NCBI RefSeq assembly: GCF_007677875.1
Contig: NZ_VEDO01000005.1
Coordinates: forward strand, 62,001-126,000
Direction: 5' to 3'
Length of the DNA: 64,000 nt
Source of the DNA: Variovorax boronicumulans
GTDB taxonomy: Bacteria > Pseudomonadota > Gammaproteobacteria > Burkholderiales > Burkholderiaceae_C
The first letter of the stretch is position 1. Each line of letters starts with the position of its first letter. The notes under the pieces are model-generated. The model ran no database searches. It saw only the letters and a program-made list of their open reading frames with translations, and had not been told where the DNA came from. Positions 26,001 to 37,214 of this stretch are shown in pieces. Made by a program: the position numbers and the translations under genes.

Positions 26001-26002
26001 GC

Positions 26003-26905
26003 TCAGCTCCTGGGTGCCGCGCCGGCCTCGACCACCTGCACCGTCACGGTCTGGCCGGCCACCAGGTGCGTGCCCTCGGGCAGCGGGTCCAACCGCACAC
26101 GCACCGGCACGCGTTGGGCCAGGCGCACCCAGTTGAAGGTGGGCGTCACGCTGGGCAGCAGGTTGGCGCTGGTGGAGCGGTCGCGGTCGGCGATGCCGGC
26201 CGACAGGCTTTCCACCGTGCCGCCCAGCACGCCGCCGCTCATGGGCGTCACGCGCACGCGGTCGCCGATGTGGATGCGCGGCAGCTTGGTCTCCTCGAAG
26301 TAGCCCTCGACATAGAGTGAGGCCGCATCGACCAGGGCCAGCGCCGGCCGGCCGGCCGTGGCGTAGCTGCCTTGGCGCAGCTCCAGGTTGGTGACCAGGC
26401 CGCCGACCGGGGCCCGCACCTCGGCGCGCGCGAGGTTCAGCTGCGCCGTGTCGCGCAGGACGGTGGCCTGCGCCACGCCGGCCTGGGCCTGCTCGACGCG
26501 CATGCGGGTCTGCTCGCGCACTTCCTGCGACACCAGGTTGCCGAGCGCCTGGTTGCGCGCGTCCTCGCGCCGGGCCTGCAACAGCGCGACCTGCTGCGCG
26601 CCGAGGGCCGCCTGGGCCTGGCGCAGCGCGAGCAGGAAGCGCGCGCGGTCGACCTCGAACAGCAGCGTGCCGCCGGCCACGGCCTGGTTGTCGGCCACCG
26701 GCACGGCCGTGACCAGGCCGGAGACGTCGGGTGCGATCTGCACGATGTTGGCGCGCACGCGGCCGTCGCGCGTCCAGGGCGCGAGCTCGTAGTGGTCCCA
26801 CAGCCGCAGGCCGGCCCAGACGGCGGCAGCCGTCACGGCCAGGGTCAGCAGCACGCGGGCGCTGCCCACGGTCCAGGGATGCTTGAAGAAGGAGTCGGTG
26901 TTCAT
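26003..26905 (-). CDS. HlyD/AaeA-type periplasmic adaptor
   Basis: This 300-residue membrane-fusion protein has one N-terminal helix (VLLTLAVTAAAVWAGLRLW), a biotinyl-lipoyl-like lobe (APDVSGLVTAVPVADNQAV), a helical hairpin (AQAALGAQQVALLQARREDA onward) and the second lipoyl half RAPVGGLVTNLELRQG. The TRDGRVRANI motif is typical of the AaeA branch that works with FUSC permeases. It links the inner-membrane pump and the NodT channel. Its ATG overlaps the DUF1656 stop by four bases. Confidence 0.92.
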   Translation of the reverse strand: MNTDSFFKHPWTVGSARVLLTLAVTAAAVWAGLRLWDHYELAPWTRDGRVRANIVQIAPDVSGLVTAVPVADNQAVAGGTLLFEVDRARFLLALRQAQAALGAQQVALLQARREDARNQALGNLVSQEVREQTRMRVEQAQAGVAQATVLRDTAQLNLARAEVRAPVGGLVTNLELRQGSYATAGRPALALVDAASLYVEGYFEETKLPRIHIGDRVRVTPMSGGVLGGTVESLSAGIADRDRSTSANLLPSVTPTFNWVRLAQRVPVRVRLDPLPEGTHLVAGQTVTVQVVEAGAAPRS

Positions 26906-27120
26906 GGTGAACCTGTTTGCAGAAGGTAAGCGGCCCGGCTGAGCCCGTAGAGCAGCAGCACGTACAGCGCCACGTCGAACAGCGCCGGATGCCAGATGTG
27001 GCGGTACAGGCCGGTGGCGGCCAGCAGGCGGCGCAGGCCCCACAGCACGCCCAAGGCGGCCAGCGCCAGCGGCATCAGCCAGGGCATGTACAGGCCATAG
27101 AAACTCAGCTCGCCGATCAT
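26902..27120 (-). CDS. DUF1656 small membrane protein (AaeX-like)
   Basis: This 72-residue protein has two hydrophobic helices and begins IGELSFYGLYMPWLMPL, the DUF1656 signature found in aaeXAB-type operons. Its role in the pump is unproven, but it always accompanies the FUSC and HlyD genes. It overlaps both neighbours by four bases (ATGA), so it is translationally locked into the operon. Confidence 0.88.
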   Translation of the reverse strand: MIGELSFYGLYMPWLMPLALAALGVLWGLRRLLAATGLYRHIWHPALFDVALYVLLLYGLSRAAYLLQTGSP

Positions 27121-29165
27121 GGTGTGGCTCCTTGCGCCAGGGGGTGCGCGCCCGGGAAGAGGTTGCGGCGCAGGCCGACGAGTGCGGCCACGGCGGCGCG
27201 CCATTCGGATGCTGGATGCGACGCGGGGTGCGGCGCGGCCAGCGTGGCCTGCAGCGTGTCGTCGAGCACCGGCAGCAGGGCGGCGGGCACGGGTGTGGCC
27301 GGGCCGCGGCTGCGCGCGCCGAAGAAGCCCGCGATGCCGCCCAGCAGCTGGTCCGTCGCCGAGGCGGGCAGGTGGGCGCGGGCCTGCTGCAGCGTGACGA
27401 TGTCCTTGCCCACGCGCAGGTCGCGCAGCGCGTCGTTGGTCATCGCGTCCTTGCGGCCGTCGGCGGTGGTGATGCGCAGCGCCAGGAGGCCGATGCGGTC
27501 GAGCACGCGCACCGTGTAGCCATCGTCCTGCGGTGCGCGCGGGGCAGCCGCCATCTCGCCCAGCTCGCGCCAGATCGCGCGCTGGATGCGGCGTGCGCTC
27601 CAGTCGGTGCCGACCGAGCGCATCAGGCCCGTGACGCGGGCCGCGGCCACGGCGCCCAGCGTCTGGGCCAGCGTGGCGTTCAGAAAACCCACGATGTCGG
27701 CGTTGCCGGTGTCGTGCATGGCCAGCGTGCCGCCCAGCCCACCCATCAGCATGGCCATGGCGGCCAGGAAGGTGGCCGGGCGGGCCATGTAGCAGCCCAG
27801 CACCAGGAAGGCCGGCGCGCAGATCAGCACCAGCATGCCGAAGTCCTGCACCAGCGGCATCAGCACCAGCACATACAGGGCCGACAGCGGGATGGACCAC
27901 AGCGTGAACTTCAGGAACGCGTTGATCGCGGGCGCCGGGTCGTCCATGGTCGCGAAGAAGCAGCACAGCACCGCGGACATCATGGTGGCCACCGCGCCCG
28001 AGGGCCAGCCGGTCAGGATCCAGAAGGCGCTGCACAGGCACACCACCAGCACCGCGGCAGCGGCCGACCACAGGGCCATGCCCACGTCGCGGTGCAGCGC
28101 GCGGTGGCCCAGCGCCTGGTGGCGTGCGGGTGCGGCGCCCTTGAGGCCCGCGTCGATTTCCTGGCGCAGCGCGGTGCAGGCGGCCCAGCCCTCCACCAGC
28201 TCGCCCAGGCGGCAGGTCAGGGCGATGCGCAGGGCGCGCTGCCAGTCGCTGGCCGGGGCGTCGGCCAGGGCCTCGATGGCCGGGCGCAGCAACGCAGGCG
28301 GGGTTGCATGGGGGGCCTGCAGCCAGGTGCCGATGCGCGCCAGCAGCGCCGTCACGTCCGCGGGCAGCGCACCCGCGTCCTGTTCCAGCGCCTGCAGCCT
28401 GTCTTCCACGGCCGACAGCAGCGGCGTTAGCGCGGCCACGCGGTCCTGCATCGCGCCGATGGCGCCGGCGGTCCAGCGCAAATGGGTGGTGTCGAAGGGC
28501 ACGTGGGTCGACAGCAGGCGCAATTGCGTGATGTCGGCCGCGAGCCGGCGGCGGTCCAGGTCCAGCGTCTGGCCGCTGCCCTGGCGGTCCAGGCGCAGTA
28601 GGTCCGCCAGCCAGCGCCGCGCGTCGCGCAGCGTGTTGTCCAAGAGGCCCAGCACGCTGGGCGCCAAACTCTGCGGCAGCACGATGCTGTGCACGAGCGT
28701 GGCGCAGACGATGCCGATCCAGATCTCCTCCACGCGCAGCGTGGCGGTGTCGAACAGGGTCTGCGGCGTTTCCACCGAGGGAAAGCCGATCAGCGCCGCC
28801 GTGTAGCCGGCCAGCATGAACACATAGGAGGCCGGCGAGCGGTCCAGCAGCGAGAAGAACAGACAGGTGCCGACCCACAGCGCCAGTGCCAGCGTCAGCA
28901 GCTCGGGCGCGGAGGACAGCGCGGGCACCAGCAGCAGCGTGGCCGTGCAGCCCAGCAGCGTGCCCAGAAAGCGGTAGATGGCCTTGGAGCGCACCGCGCC
29001 GGCCAGCGGGTTGGCCACCACATAGGCCGTCAACAGCGCCCAGAACGGGCGCGGCAGCCCGGCCCGGCTGGCGCAGTACATGGCCAGCATGGCGGCGCCG
29101 AAGCTTTTCAGCGAAAACACGAATTCCCCGCGCGTGAAGCGCGGCAGCGCGGGCACGAAGGTCAT
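27117..29165 (-). CDS. FUSC-family aromatic-acid efflux permease (AaeB-like)
   Basis: This 682-residue inner-membrane protein has two blocks of membrane helices (ALLTAYVVANPLAGAVRSKA and, after a soluble central domain, SAAAAVLVVCLCSAFWILTG) and a large C-terminal cytoplasmic region. FUSC pumps export fusaric acid, p-hydroxybenzoate or related aromatic carboxylates using the proton gradient. The ATG overlaps the marR stop by four bases. Operon context with MarR fits a pump induced by aromatic acids. Confidence 0.92.
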   Translation of the reverse strand: MTFVPALPRFTRGEFVFSLKSFGAAMLAMYCASRAGLPRPFWALLTAYVVANPLAGAVRSKAIYRFLGTLLGCTATLLLVPALSSAPELLTLALALWVGTCLFFSLLDRSPASYVFMLAGYTAALIGFPSVETPQTLFDTATLRVEEIWIGIVCATLVHSIVLPQSLAPSVLGLLDNTLRDARRWLADLLRLDRQGSGQTLDLDRRRLAADITQLRLLSTHVPFDTTHLRWTAGAIGAMQDRVAALTPLLSAVEDRLQALEQDAGALPADVTALLARIGTWLQAPHATPPALLRPAIEALADAPASDWQRALRIALTCRLGELVEGWAACTALRQEIDAGLKGAAPARHQALGHRALHRDVGMALWSAAAAVLVVCLCSAFWILTGWPSGAVATMMSAVLCCFFATMDDPAPAINAFLKFTLWSIPLSALYVLVLMPLVQDFGMLVLICAPAFLVLGCYMARPATFLAAMAMLMGGLGGTLAMHDTGNADIVGFLNATLAQTLGAVAAARVTGLMRSVGTDWSARRIQRAIWRELGEMAAAPRAPQDDGYTVRVLDRIGLLALRITTADGRKDAMTNDALRDLRVGKDIVTLQQARAHLPASATDQLLGGIAGFFGARSRGPATPVPAALLPVLDDTLQATLAAPHPASHPASEWRAAVAALVGLRRNLFPGAHPLAQGATP

Positions 29166-29668
29166 GGCGCGGGCCGGTGGGCGGAGGCGGGCGCGCGGCT
29201 GGGCATGACGCAGCCCAGGCGCTGCTCCAGCGTGGCGAACACGCGCAGGCAGGCGGCGAGGTCCTCGTCGGGCACGCCCTCGAACAGACTGGCGCGCAGG
29301 TCGTGCAAGGTGGCCTCAATCTGGGCGCGCGCGGTGGCGCCGGCCGGGGTCAGGTGCAGGGTCTTGGCGCGGCGGTCGGCCGGGTCCTCGCGGCGCTCCG
29401 CGAGGCCGGCGGCCACCAGCTGGTCGAGCGAGCGCACCAGCGAGGCGGCTTCGATGCCCAGCAGTTCGGCCAGCTGGACCTGGCGCACGCCATCGCCCTG
29501 GCGGCCGATCATCACGAGCGGCCAGGCCATGGTGGCCGACACGCCGTGGTGGGCCACGGCCTTGTCGGCCGTGGACTTGTAGGCCCGCTGCAGCACCGAC
29601 AGCAGCATGGTGGCCGCCATCAACGCGGTCTCGCGCTCGGGCGGCAGGCTGGGTGCGTGGTTCGACAT
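29162..29668 (-). CDS. MarR-family repressor of the efflux operon
   Basis: This 168-residue protein has the winged helix of MarR (VQLAELLGIEAASLVRSLDQ as recognition helix, then the wing EDPADRRAKTLHLTPAG). MarR proteins bind phenolic acids and release DNA. It is the first gene of the efflux operon, overlapping FUSC by four bases, and a perfect inverted repeat begins 3 bases upstream of its ATG. No Shine-Dalgarno is visible at 29668; a downstream in-frame ATG at 29620 with GAGCGCGAG before it is an alternative start. Confidence 0.9.
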   Translation of the reverse strand: MSNHAPSLPPERETALMAATMLLSVLQRAYKSTADKAVAHHGVSATMAWPLVMIGRQGDGVRQVQLAELLGIEAASLVRSLDQLVAAGLAERREDPADRRAKTLHLTPAGATARAQIEATLHDLRASLFEGVPDEDLAACLRVFATLEQRLGCVMPSRAPASAHRPAP

Positions 29669-29670
29669 TT

Positions 29671-29701
29671 CGTTAGCGCTCTATTAATTAGCTTGCTAAC
29701 G
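29671..29701. promoter_or_regulatory. Candidate MarR operator
   Basis: CGTTAGC (29671-29677) and GCTAACG (29695-29701) are perfect inverted arms around a 17-base AT-rich centre that contains TTAATTAG. The centre-to-centre distance of 24 bases and the position directly at the marR start suit autorepression by one or two MarR dimers. Confidence 0.6.
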
Positions 29702-29752
29702 ATTGTACGGGTTTTCCCGAGGTCGTGCAGGACGCTCCGTTCAGGAGGCCTG

Positions 29753-29780
29753 CCAGGGCCTGCGCATCGGCAGGCCCTGG
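29753..29780 (-). terminator. Strong stem-loop after the asparaginase gene
   Basis: CCAGGGCCTGC (29753-29763) pairs perfectly with GCAGGCCCTGG (29770-29780) over a 6-base loop, starting 7 bases past the asparaginase stop. No U-run follows on the minus strand, so it could end transcription weakly or protect the mRNA 3' end. Confidence 0.45.
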
Positions 29781-29787
29781 GGGGAGA

Positions 29788-31963
<2,176 letters not shown>

Positions 31964-31972
<9 letters not shown>

Positions 31973-32191
31973 GCGGTGCAGGCGCGGCGCCGCCAGCAGC
32001 GCCAGTGCATCGCTGATCGCGGCATCCACGTTCGGATAGCGGCCCTGCATCTTGGACAGCTTCATGATGGTCTGCAGCGCCTGCAGGTCCTTGAGCGTGG
32101 GAGCGACCTTGATCTGCGCGATCGCCGCGCTGGGATTGCCCCCGTTGATCAAGGCCATCAGCTTGCCGGACCAGTCGTTTGCGCGGGCCAT
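31964..32191 (-). CDS. Small conserved protein of unknown function
   Basis: This 75-residue ORF reads ANDWSGKLMALINGGNPSAA near its start and then AQIKVAPTLKDLQALQTIMK, a soluble mostly helical composition with no cysteine or signal peptide. I recognise no named domain. A divergent neighbour (the DUF6172 gene) shares the 75-base upstream region, and the codon composition matches neighbouring genes, so it looks real rather than a shadow frame. Confidence 0.6.
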
Positions 32192-32266
32192 GTTCGTTCA
32201 CCTGCCTTCGTCAAAGGGCGCCGACTGTACGCGCAGTGCGTGCCGGCGCGCCGGTTAGGATCACCC

Positions 32267-32581
32267 ATGAGGAAAACATACCCGCTGCAGGTCGAGGGCA
32301 AGCACCCCGACCGCGTGCTCGACGCGATCAAGCACGACATCCGCAAGTACATCAAGCGTGAACGCCGCCGCGCACTGCCCGAAGGCATGGACTTCTGGGA
32401 CTTCGACTGCCGCTTCGGCGCGGACGAGGCCAGCGCCGGCATCGTCCACCTGTCGGACATCACCGGTCTCATCGATGGGGTGGTGAAGGACGGCGGCCAG
32501 CAGTTCTACGTCGAGATTGTGGCCAGGCCCGCCAAGCGCCGGCCGCGGCCGGCGACGGAACCTGCCCAGGACGGCGCCTGA
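32267..32581 (+). CDS. DUF6172-like protein
   Basis: This 104-residue basic protein has HPDRVLDAIKHDIRKYIKRE followed by RRRALPEGMDFWDFDCRFG, which I associate with DUF6172. Function is unknown; the Lys/Arg-rich first half could contact nucleic acid. Its ATG at 32267 follows GGTTAGGA. It is divergent from the 75-residue ORF and ends 4 bases before the convergent alcohol dehydrogenase stop. Confidence 0.75.
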   Translation: MRKTYPLQVEGKHPDRVLDAIKHDIRKYIKRERRRALPEGMDFWDFDCRFGADEASAGIVHLSDITGLIDGVVKDGGQQFYVEIVARPAKRRPRPATEPAQDGA

Positions 32582-32585
32582 CGCC

Positions 32586-33722
32586 TCACATCGCGCTGTC
32601 GAGCATCGCACGGTAGTCCTCGCGCGAGGCCAGCCGCGGATTCGTCTTGTGGCAGTGGTCGGCCATGGCGCCGTCGATGATCTGCTCGAACAGCGCCGGC
32701 GTCACGCCGACCTCGGCCAGGCCCTTGGGCAGGCCCAGGCGTGCATTCATGTCGCGGATCGCCTCGCCAATGTCGCCAGGCCCGTCCAGGTGCATGGCGC
32801 GTGCCATGCGCTGCAGGCGCTGGTCCTTCTGCACCGACTCCGCCCCCGCGTTGAAGGCCACCACGGCCGGCAAAAACAGCGCGTTGAGCGTGCCGTGGTG
32901 CAGCCGCGGGTCCACCCCGCCCAGGCTGTGCGAGAGGCTGTGCACGCAGCCCAGCCCCTTCTGGAACGCCATGGCGCCTTGCATCGAGGCGCTCATGAGG
33001 TTGAGCCGCGCATCGCGGTCGTTGCCATCCTTCGTCGCACGCTCGATGTGTGCCCAGGCCCGCTCCAGCCCGTCCAGCGCAATGCCGTCGGCCGGCGGAT
33101 TGAAGGCGGCCGACATGAAGGTCTCCATGCAGTGCGCGATGGCGTCCATGCCGGTGGCGGCCGTCAGCTTGGGCGGCAGCCCCAGCGTGAGCTCGGGGTC
33201 GCAGATGGCGGCCTTGGGCATCAGCGACCAGCTGTGGAAGCCCAGCTTGCGGTGGTCGTCCACGATGATGATGGCGCCGCGCGCCACCTCGCTGCCGGTG
33301 CCGCTGGTGGTGGGCACGGCGATCAGCGGCGCGGCCGCCTCGGTGATGCGCGGCGAGCCGCCTTCGATGGTGGCGTAGTGCTTGAGCGGGCCGGCGTGCG
33401 TGGCGGCGATGGCGACGCCCTTGGCGCAGTCGATCGAGGAGCCGCCGCCGACGGCGATCAGGCCGTCGCAGTCGCCCTTCCTGTAGAGCGTGACGGCCGC
33501 ACGCACCGCGGCCTCGGTCGGGTTGGACGGCGTTTCATCGAACACCGTGACGGGCAGATCGCCCAGCGCGTCGAGCGCCTTGCGCAGGATGCCGGCGGCG
33601 CGCACGCCGGCGTCGGTCACGACGAGCGGGCGCGTGATGCCGATGCGTCGGCACTCGTCGGCCAGCAGGCGGATCGCGCCGAAGTCGAACTGGATCTGGG
33701 TCAGGTACTGGATCAGGGCCAT
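32586..33722 (-). CDS. Iron-containing (type III) alcohol dehydrogenase
   Basis: This 378-residue dehydrogenase has the NAD-binding GGGSSIDCAKGVAI and the type III signature with metal ligands Asp in AICDPELTLGL, His in MDAIAHCMETF, and His residues in VHSLSHSLGG and RLHHGTLNAL. Members reduce or oxidise short alcohols, hydroxybutyrate semialdehydes or maleylacetate. The ATG at 33722 begins the conserved N-terminus; an upstream in-frame start at 33764 adds 14 residues without family support. Substrate is open. Confidence 0.9.
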   Translation of the reverse strand: MALIQYLTQIQFDFGAIRLLADECRRIGITRPLVVTDAGVRAAGILRKALDALGDLPVTVFDETPSNPTEAAVRAAVTLYRKGDCDGLIAVGGGSSIDCAKGVAIAATHAGPLKHYATIEGGSPRITEAAAPLIAVPTTSGTGSEVARGAIIIVDDHRKLGFHSWSLMPKAAICDPELTLGLPPKLTAATGMDAIAHCMETFMSAAFNPPADGIALDGLERAWAHIERATKDGNDRDARLNLMSASMQGAMAFQKGLGCVHSLSHSLGGVDPRLHHGTLNALFLPAVVAFNAGAESVQKDQRLQRMARAMHLDGPGDIGEAIRDMNARLGLPKGLAEVGVTPALFEQIIDGAMADHCHKTNPRLASREDYRAMLDSAM

Positions 33723-33818
33723 GGAGGTCAGCGATGGGGCGTGGAGGACCGCGCAATCTAGCAAGCCCGGCCTCTCGCGCGCATAGCGCCATCCCTCGGT
33801 TTGTCGCCCCGGCGACGG

Positions 33819-34859
33819 TCAGGCCACCCGCTGGAACCACAGCAGCGACAGCAGCGCCGCGCCCGCCAGCAGCAGCAGCGCCCCCAGCGCGAGCGGCGCC
33901 GAGAGTTCGGTCTCGCGCATCTGCACCTGCAGCCGCGCGCCCATCTTCTCGTAGACCTGCCGCAGGCTCTCGGCGCTGCCGGCGCGGAAGTAGTCGCCGT
34001 GCGTGATGCCTGTCACCTCGCGCAGCATGGCCTCGTCCAGCTGCAGCACGACGGACCAGTCGTCCTGGTCGGCGCCGGGCGTGTCGATGGTGCCCAGGCC
34101 GACCGCGTGGATGCGCACGCCGCGCGCGGCCGCCATGTCGGCCGCCTGCAGCGGGTGCACGCCGAAGTTGCTGCGTCCGTCGGTCAGCAGCACGATGGTG
34201 GCGGCCGGTCCGGCATGCGGGGCGGGGCGCGCCGCCATCGGCCTGGGCGCGGGGCGTGGCGCATGGGCTGTCAGCGGCATGAACCGTGCCTCGCCCAGGT
34301 CCAGGGCCTCGTTGGGAAACAGTTCGGCCAGCGCGGCCACGATGCCGCTGCCCATGGCCGTGCCATGCTGCAGGTGCAGCGCGTCGATGGCGGCCAGCAG
34401 CTTCTCGCGGCTGTATGTCGGCGGCTGCACCACCTGGGCCGTGCCCGCGAAGCTCACCACGCCCACGCGGGCACCGTCCGGCAGCTGGCGCACGAAGGCC
34501 TTGGCCGCCTCGCGCGCGGCATCCAGCCGGCTGGGCTGGATGTCGTCGGCCTGCATGCTCAGCGAGACGTCCACGGCCAGCATGACGGTGGCCTGTTCCG
34601 TCGGCAGCGGCAGGGCGGCCTGCGGCCTGGCCGCGGCGAACAGCAGCACGGCGAGCGCGGCGAGCAGCAGGGCCGGCGGCAGGTGGCGGCGCCAGAGGTG
34701 CCCGGGCTGCAGGGCCTGCCGCACCAAGGCCACGTTGGCGTAGCGCAGTGCTGGCTGGCGCCGGCTGCGCAGCAGCCAGACGTAGCCCAGGACCAGCGCG
34801 GGAATGGCCCACAGCAGCCACAGCAGTTGCGGCCAGAGGAAGTGCAGGGGCTGGATCAT
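33819..34859 (-). CDS. VWA-domain membrane protein (BatA-like)
   Basis: This 346-residue protein has two N-terminal helices (LLWLLWAIPALVLGYVWLL and LPPALLLAALAVLLFAAARP), then a von Willebrand A domain with an intact MIDAS (AVDVSLSMQADD, with TAMGSG and LTDGRSNFG), and a C-terminal helix before WFQRVA. This is the BatA/VWA layout usually encoded beside a MoxR ATPase, but no MoxR gene is nearby. A long Pro/Ala insertion (APRPAPRPMAARPAPHAGPA) interrupts the domain before the third MIDAS strand. Confidence 0.85.
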   Translation of the reverse strand: MIQPLHFLWPQLLWLLWAIPALVLGYVWLLRSRRQPALRYANVALVRQALQPGHLWRRHLPPALLLAALAVLLFAAARPQAALPLPTEQATVMLAVDVSLSMQADDIQPSRLDAAREAAKAFVRQLPDGARVGVVSFAGTAQVVQPPTYSREKLLAAIDALHLQHGTAMGSGIVAALAELFPNEALDLGEARFMPLTAHAPRPAPRPMAARPAPHAGPAATIVLLTDGRSNFGVHPLQAADMAAARGVRIHAVGLGTIDTPGADQDDWSVVLQLDEAMLREVTGITHGDYFRAGSAESLRQVYEKMGARLQVQMRETELSAPLALGALLLLAGAALLSLLWFQRVA

Positions 34860-34974
34860 GGCGGACTCCCAAGGGTTTACCCTTGTGTCCAAGCAATAAG
34901 CTTGCCCGGCGATTGCTGGCGCGCAAGCCGTAAGAAATGACCCGTTCTGGTCGGTTCGATCCGTGCGTTCCATG

Positions 34975-34999
34975 AAAAAAGGGGGCCGGTGGCCCCCTT
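34975..34999 (-). terminator. Intrinsic terminator of the 35027-37117 lipoprotein gene
   Basis: On the minus strand AAGGGGGCC pairs with GGCCCCCTT over a 3-base loop and the stem runs into six T residues. It lies 28 bases past the stop codon of the lipoprotein gene. Confidence 0.85.
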
Positions 35000-35026
35000 G
35001 CGGTGCGCGGCGCATGGCGCCGAATG

Positions 35027-37117
35027 TCACTGCAGCTTGTACAGCGCAGCCTTCTTGCTCACCTCCACCTGCTTGGGGCTGCGGGCCCAGAGTTCGAGCA
35101 TGTTGACGGTGGTACCGGCGGCGTAACGTCCCTGCCCGCCGGCATCGCAGTGCTTGTCCGCCAAGGTCTGCGCAGAGCAGTAGATGATGGTCTTGCGCGC
35201 CGTGCTGGCCACACCCGCGCTGTCGTTGAAGCGTGCGCCGTTCTGGCCTGCCGTGGTGCTGCCGAACGGCGCACGGCCGTAGAGGCTGGCCGAAGTGGGC
35301 GCGAGGGCGCCGCGCGGCACACTCCAGGCATCGCCGCCCGCGTCGGTGTCGATGTAGGCCACCTCGGGCGTGTCGACCAGGACGTAGCCGTTGGCCTGCG
35401 ACTGCGCGACGAGCTCGGTGCGCAGCGTGGGCGTCAGTTCCGCGAACACCCGGCCGTTGCGGATCTCGCCGATGGTCTCGGCCCGGCGCACCGTGCGGTA
35501 GTACTGCACGACGTTGGGCACGTTGCTGTCCGCATGGAAAAACTCGATGGTCCAGACGCCGTTGTTGTCCAGCGCGGCGATCTGCGCCTCGCTGTACTGC
35601 GGCGTGGTGTAGACCAGGCTCTCCTTCTCCTGCGGATTGCCGGCCACAGCGGTGTCGCGGTAGGCCCCGGCCAGCCGCAGCACGGGCGAGCCGGTGGGCG
35701 TGACGCCGTCCGGTGCGATCGTGAGGTAGGACAGCCCGGGCTGCGGCAGCATGGTCAGCGTCAAGCCGAGCGGCGAGGTCACCATCACCTTGCTGAAGAT
35801 GGACGCGCCATTGGCGGTGCGGTTGTCGACCTGGATGTTGTAGCCCGTGGTGTAGTAGCTGAACGCCGGCGTGTTGAGCATGTCGCGGTCTTCGGAGAAG
35901 GGCCGGATCGTCACCGGGTAGGTGTTGCTGTTGCCCACCAGGCGCAGCGTGCCGTCGGCATCCGCATGCGCGGCGAGCAGGTCGAAGTCCTGGTTGCCGG
36001 CCGTGTCGACCCACTTGTGGCTGATGACCATGTCGCCGTTGGCACGGAAGAATTCCACCTCGCCAGCCGTCCATTGCAGGCCGGTGGCACCGGCGCGGAA
36101 CAGGCTGGCAAAAGCGCCGGCGTTGTTGGCGTTGCGGCCCACGCCCACCTTGTTGGAGAGGAAGGTGGCCGGGTCGCTGTTCTGGAACAGCCCGCGGCAG
36201 ACCGCCGCCTTGACATTGCTGGCAGTGCCGATGGCGCTGGTCGTGTCGCTGGTCGCGCTGTCGACCCGCTGCGTCAGCGGCAGCGCGTAGCAATCGTTCA
36301 TCCGCTTGAACAGATCGGCCACTTTCGAAGGCGCTGGCACTGGTGCGAGCGCTGCGACGGTGGTGGTGGAGACGGTCGGCAAGGATGCATCGCTGCTGCT
36401 GAACTTCAGCGGCTCGGGCTGCGCGCCCGCGCTGGTCGGGACGGTCTTGACCGTCACCTCGATGTTGGCGGACGTACCGCTGGGCTGCACGGTCACCGAG
36501 ATGCTGTCCAGCAACTTGTCCTGCCCGGTGCCGTCGGCCGTGAGCGCGCCGGCGATGGGGTCGATCGTCAGGCCCAGCGCGGTGAGCAGCGGCTGCAGCG
36601 CGGCCAGCAGCGCGCTGGACTGGGCCTGCAGCGCAGCGGCCGTGACCGACTGTGGCGCGGCGGCCAGCTTGGCGGGGTCGCCATTGGGCGCCAGCCGCGC
36701 GGCGATGATGGTCGTCAGCGGCGTGACGTTGGCGCGCGTGTCGCCCGCGGCCGCCGTGGCGCTGTAGAGCGTCTGGTCGTCCTTCACAGCGCGCAGCACG
36801 AGCGGGCGCACTGCGGTGGGCGCCAGCGTGCAGCTGAAGCTGCCGTCGGCGGCGGTGGTGGTGTCGCAGACGCTTGCGCCCGAGGCATCGGTCACCTGCA
36901 GCGCGGCACCGGCGAACGGGGCGCCGGTGGCGGCCGTGCCGGTCAGCGTCGTGGCGACGGGCGCGGGCGGTTCGGGCGCCGGCGCCGGGGCGTCGTCGCC
37001 GCCACCGCCACCGCAGGCGGCCAGCGCCGCTGCCGCGCCGAGGCTGGTCAAGGCCCAGCGCAGCCGGCTGGGCAGGGGGCTGCGGCGTGCAGCTTCTGTG
37101 GAAACACTGTTCGTCAT
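35027..37117 (-). CDS. Large surface lipoprotein of unknown function
   Basis: This 696-residue protein has a lipoprotein signal (AALAACGGGGGDDAPAPA), a Pro/Ala linker, then one carboxypeptidase-regulatory/CNA-B-like beta fold (TGTAATGAPFAGAALQVTDA to GSFSCTLAP). The rest is mostly beta with no motif I recognise; paired Cys residues (NDCYALPLT and AAVCRGLF; IYCSAQTLADKHCD) may form disulfides. Probably outer-membrane anchored and folded in the periplasm. AGGAGGAG upstream fixes the ATG at 37117 over an in-frame start at 37192. It is followed by a clear intrinsic terminator and looks monocistronic. Confidence 0.75.
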   Translation of the reverse strand: MTNSVSTEAARRSPLPSRLRWALTSLGAAAALAACGGGGGDDAPAPAPEPPAPVATTLTGTAATGAPFAGAALQVTDASGASVCDTTTAADGSFSCTLAPTAVRPLVLRAVKDDQTLYSATAAAGDTRANVTPLTTIIAARLAPNGDPAKLAAAPQSVTAAALQAQSSALLAALQPLLTALGLTIDPIAGALTADGTGQDKLLDSISVTVQPSGTSANIEVTVKTVPTSAGAQPEPLKFSSSDASLPTVSTTTVAALAPVPAPSKVADLFKRMNDCYALPLTQRVDSATSDTTSAIGTASNVKAAVCRGLFQNSDPATFLSNKVGVGRNANNAGAFASLFRAGATGLQWTAGEVEFFRANGDMVISHKWVDTAGNQDFDLLAAHADADGTLRLVGNSNTYPVTIRPFSEDRDMLNTPAFSYYTTGYNIQVDNRTANGASIFSKVMVTSPLGLTLTMLPQPGLSYLTIAPDGVTPTGSPVLRLAGAYRDTAVAGNPQEKESLVYTTPQYSEAQIAALDNNGVWTIEFFHADSNVPNVVQYYRTVRRAETIGEIRNGRVFAELTPTLRTELVAQSQANGYVLVDTPEVAYIDTDAGGDAWSVPRGALAPTSASLYGRAPFGSTTAGQNGARFNDSAGVASTARKTIIYCSAQTLADKHCDAGGQGRYAAGTTVNMLELWARSPKQVEVSKKAALYKLQ

Positions 37118-37214
37118 GGTCACTCCTCCTCGCATGCTTGTTGCAACGCGTGACGGAGTGTCCGCGTCGGCCAAGGGCGTCACATCATCCAAATGAACGA
37201 TGGCGCGCCGCGCC

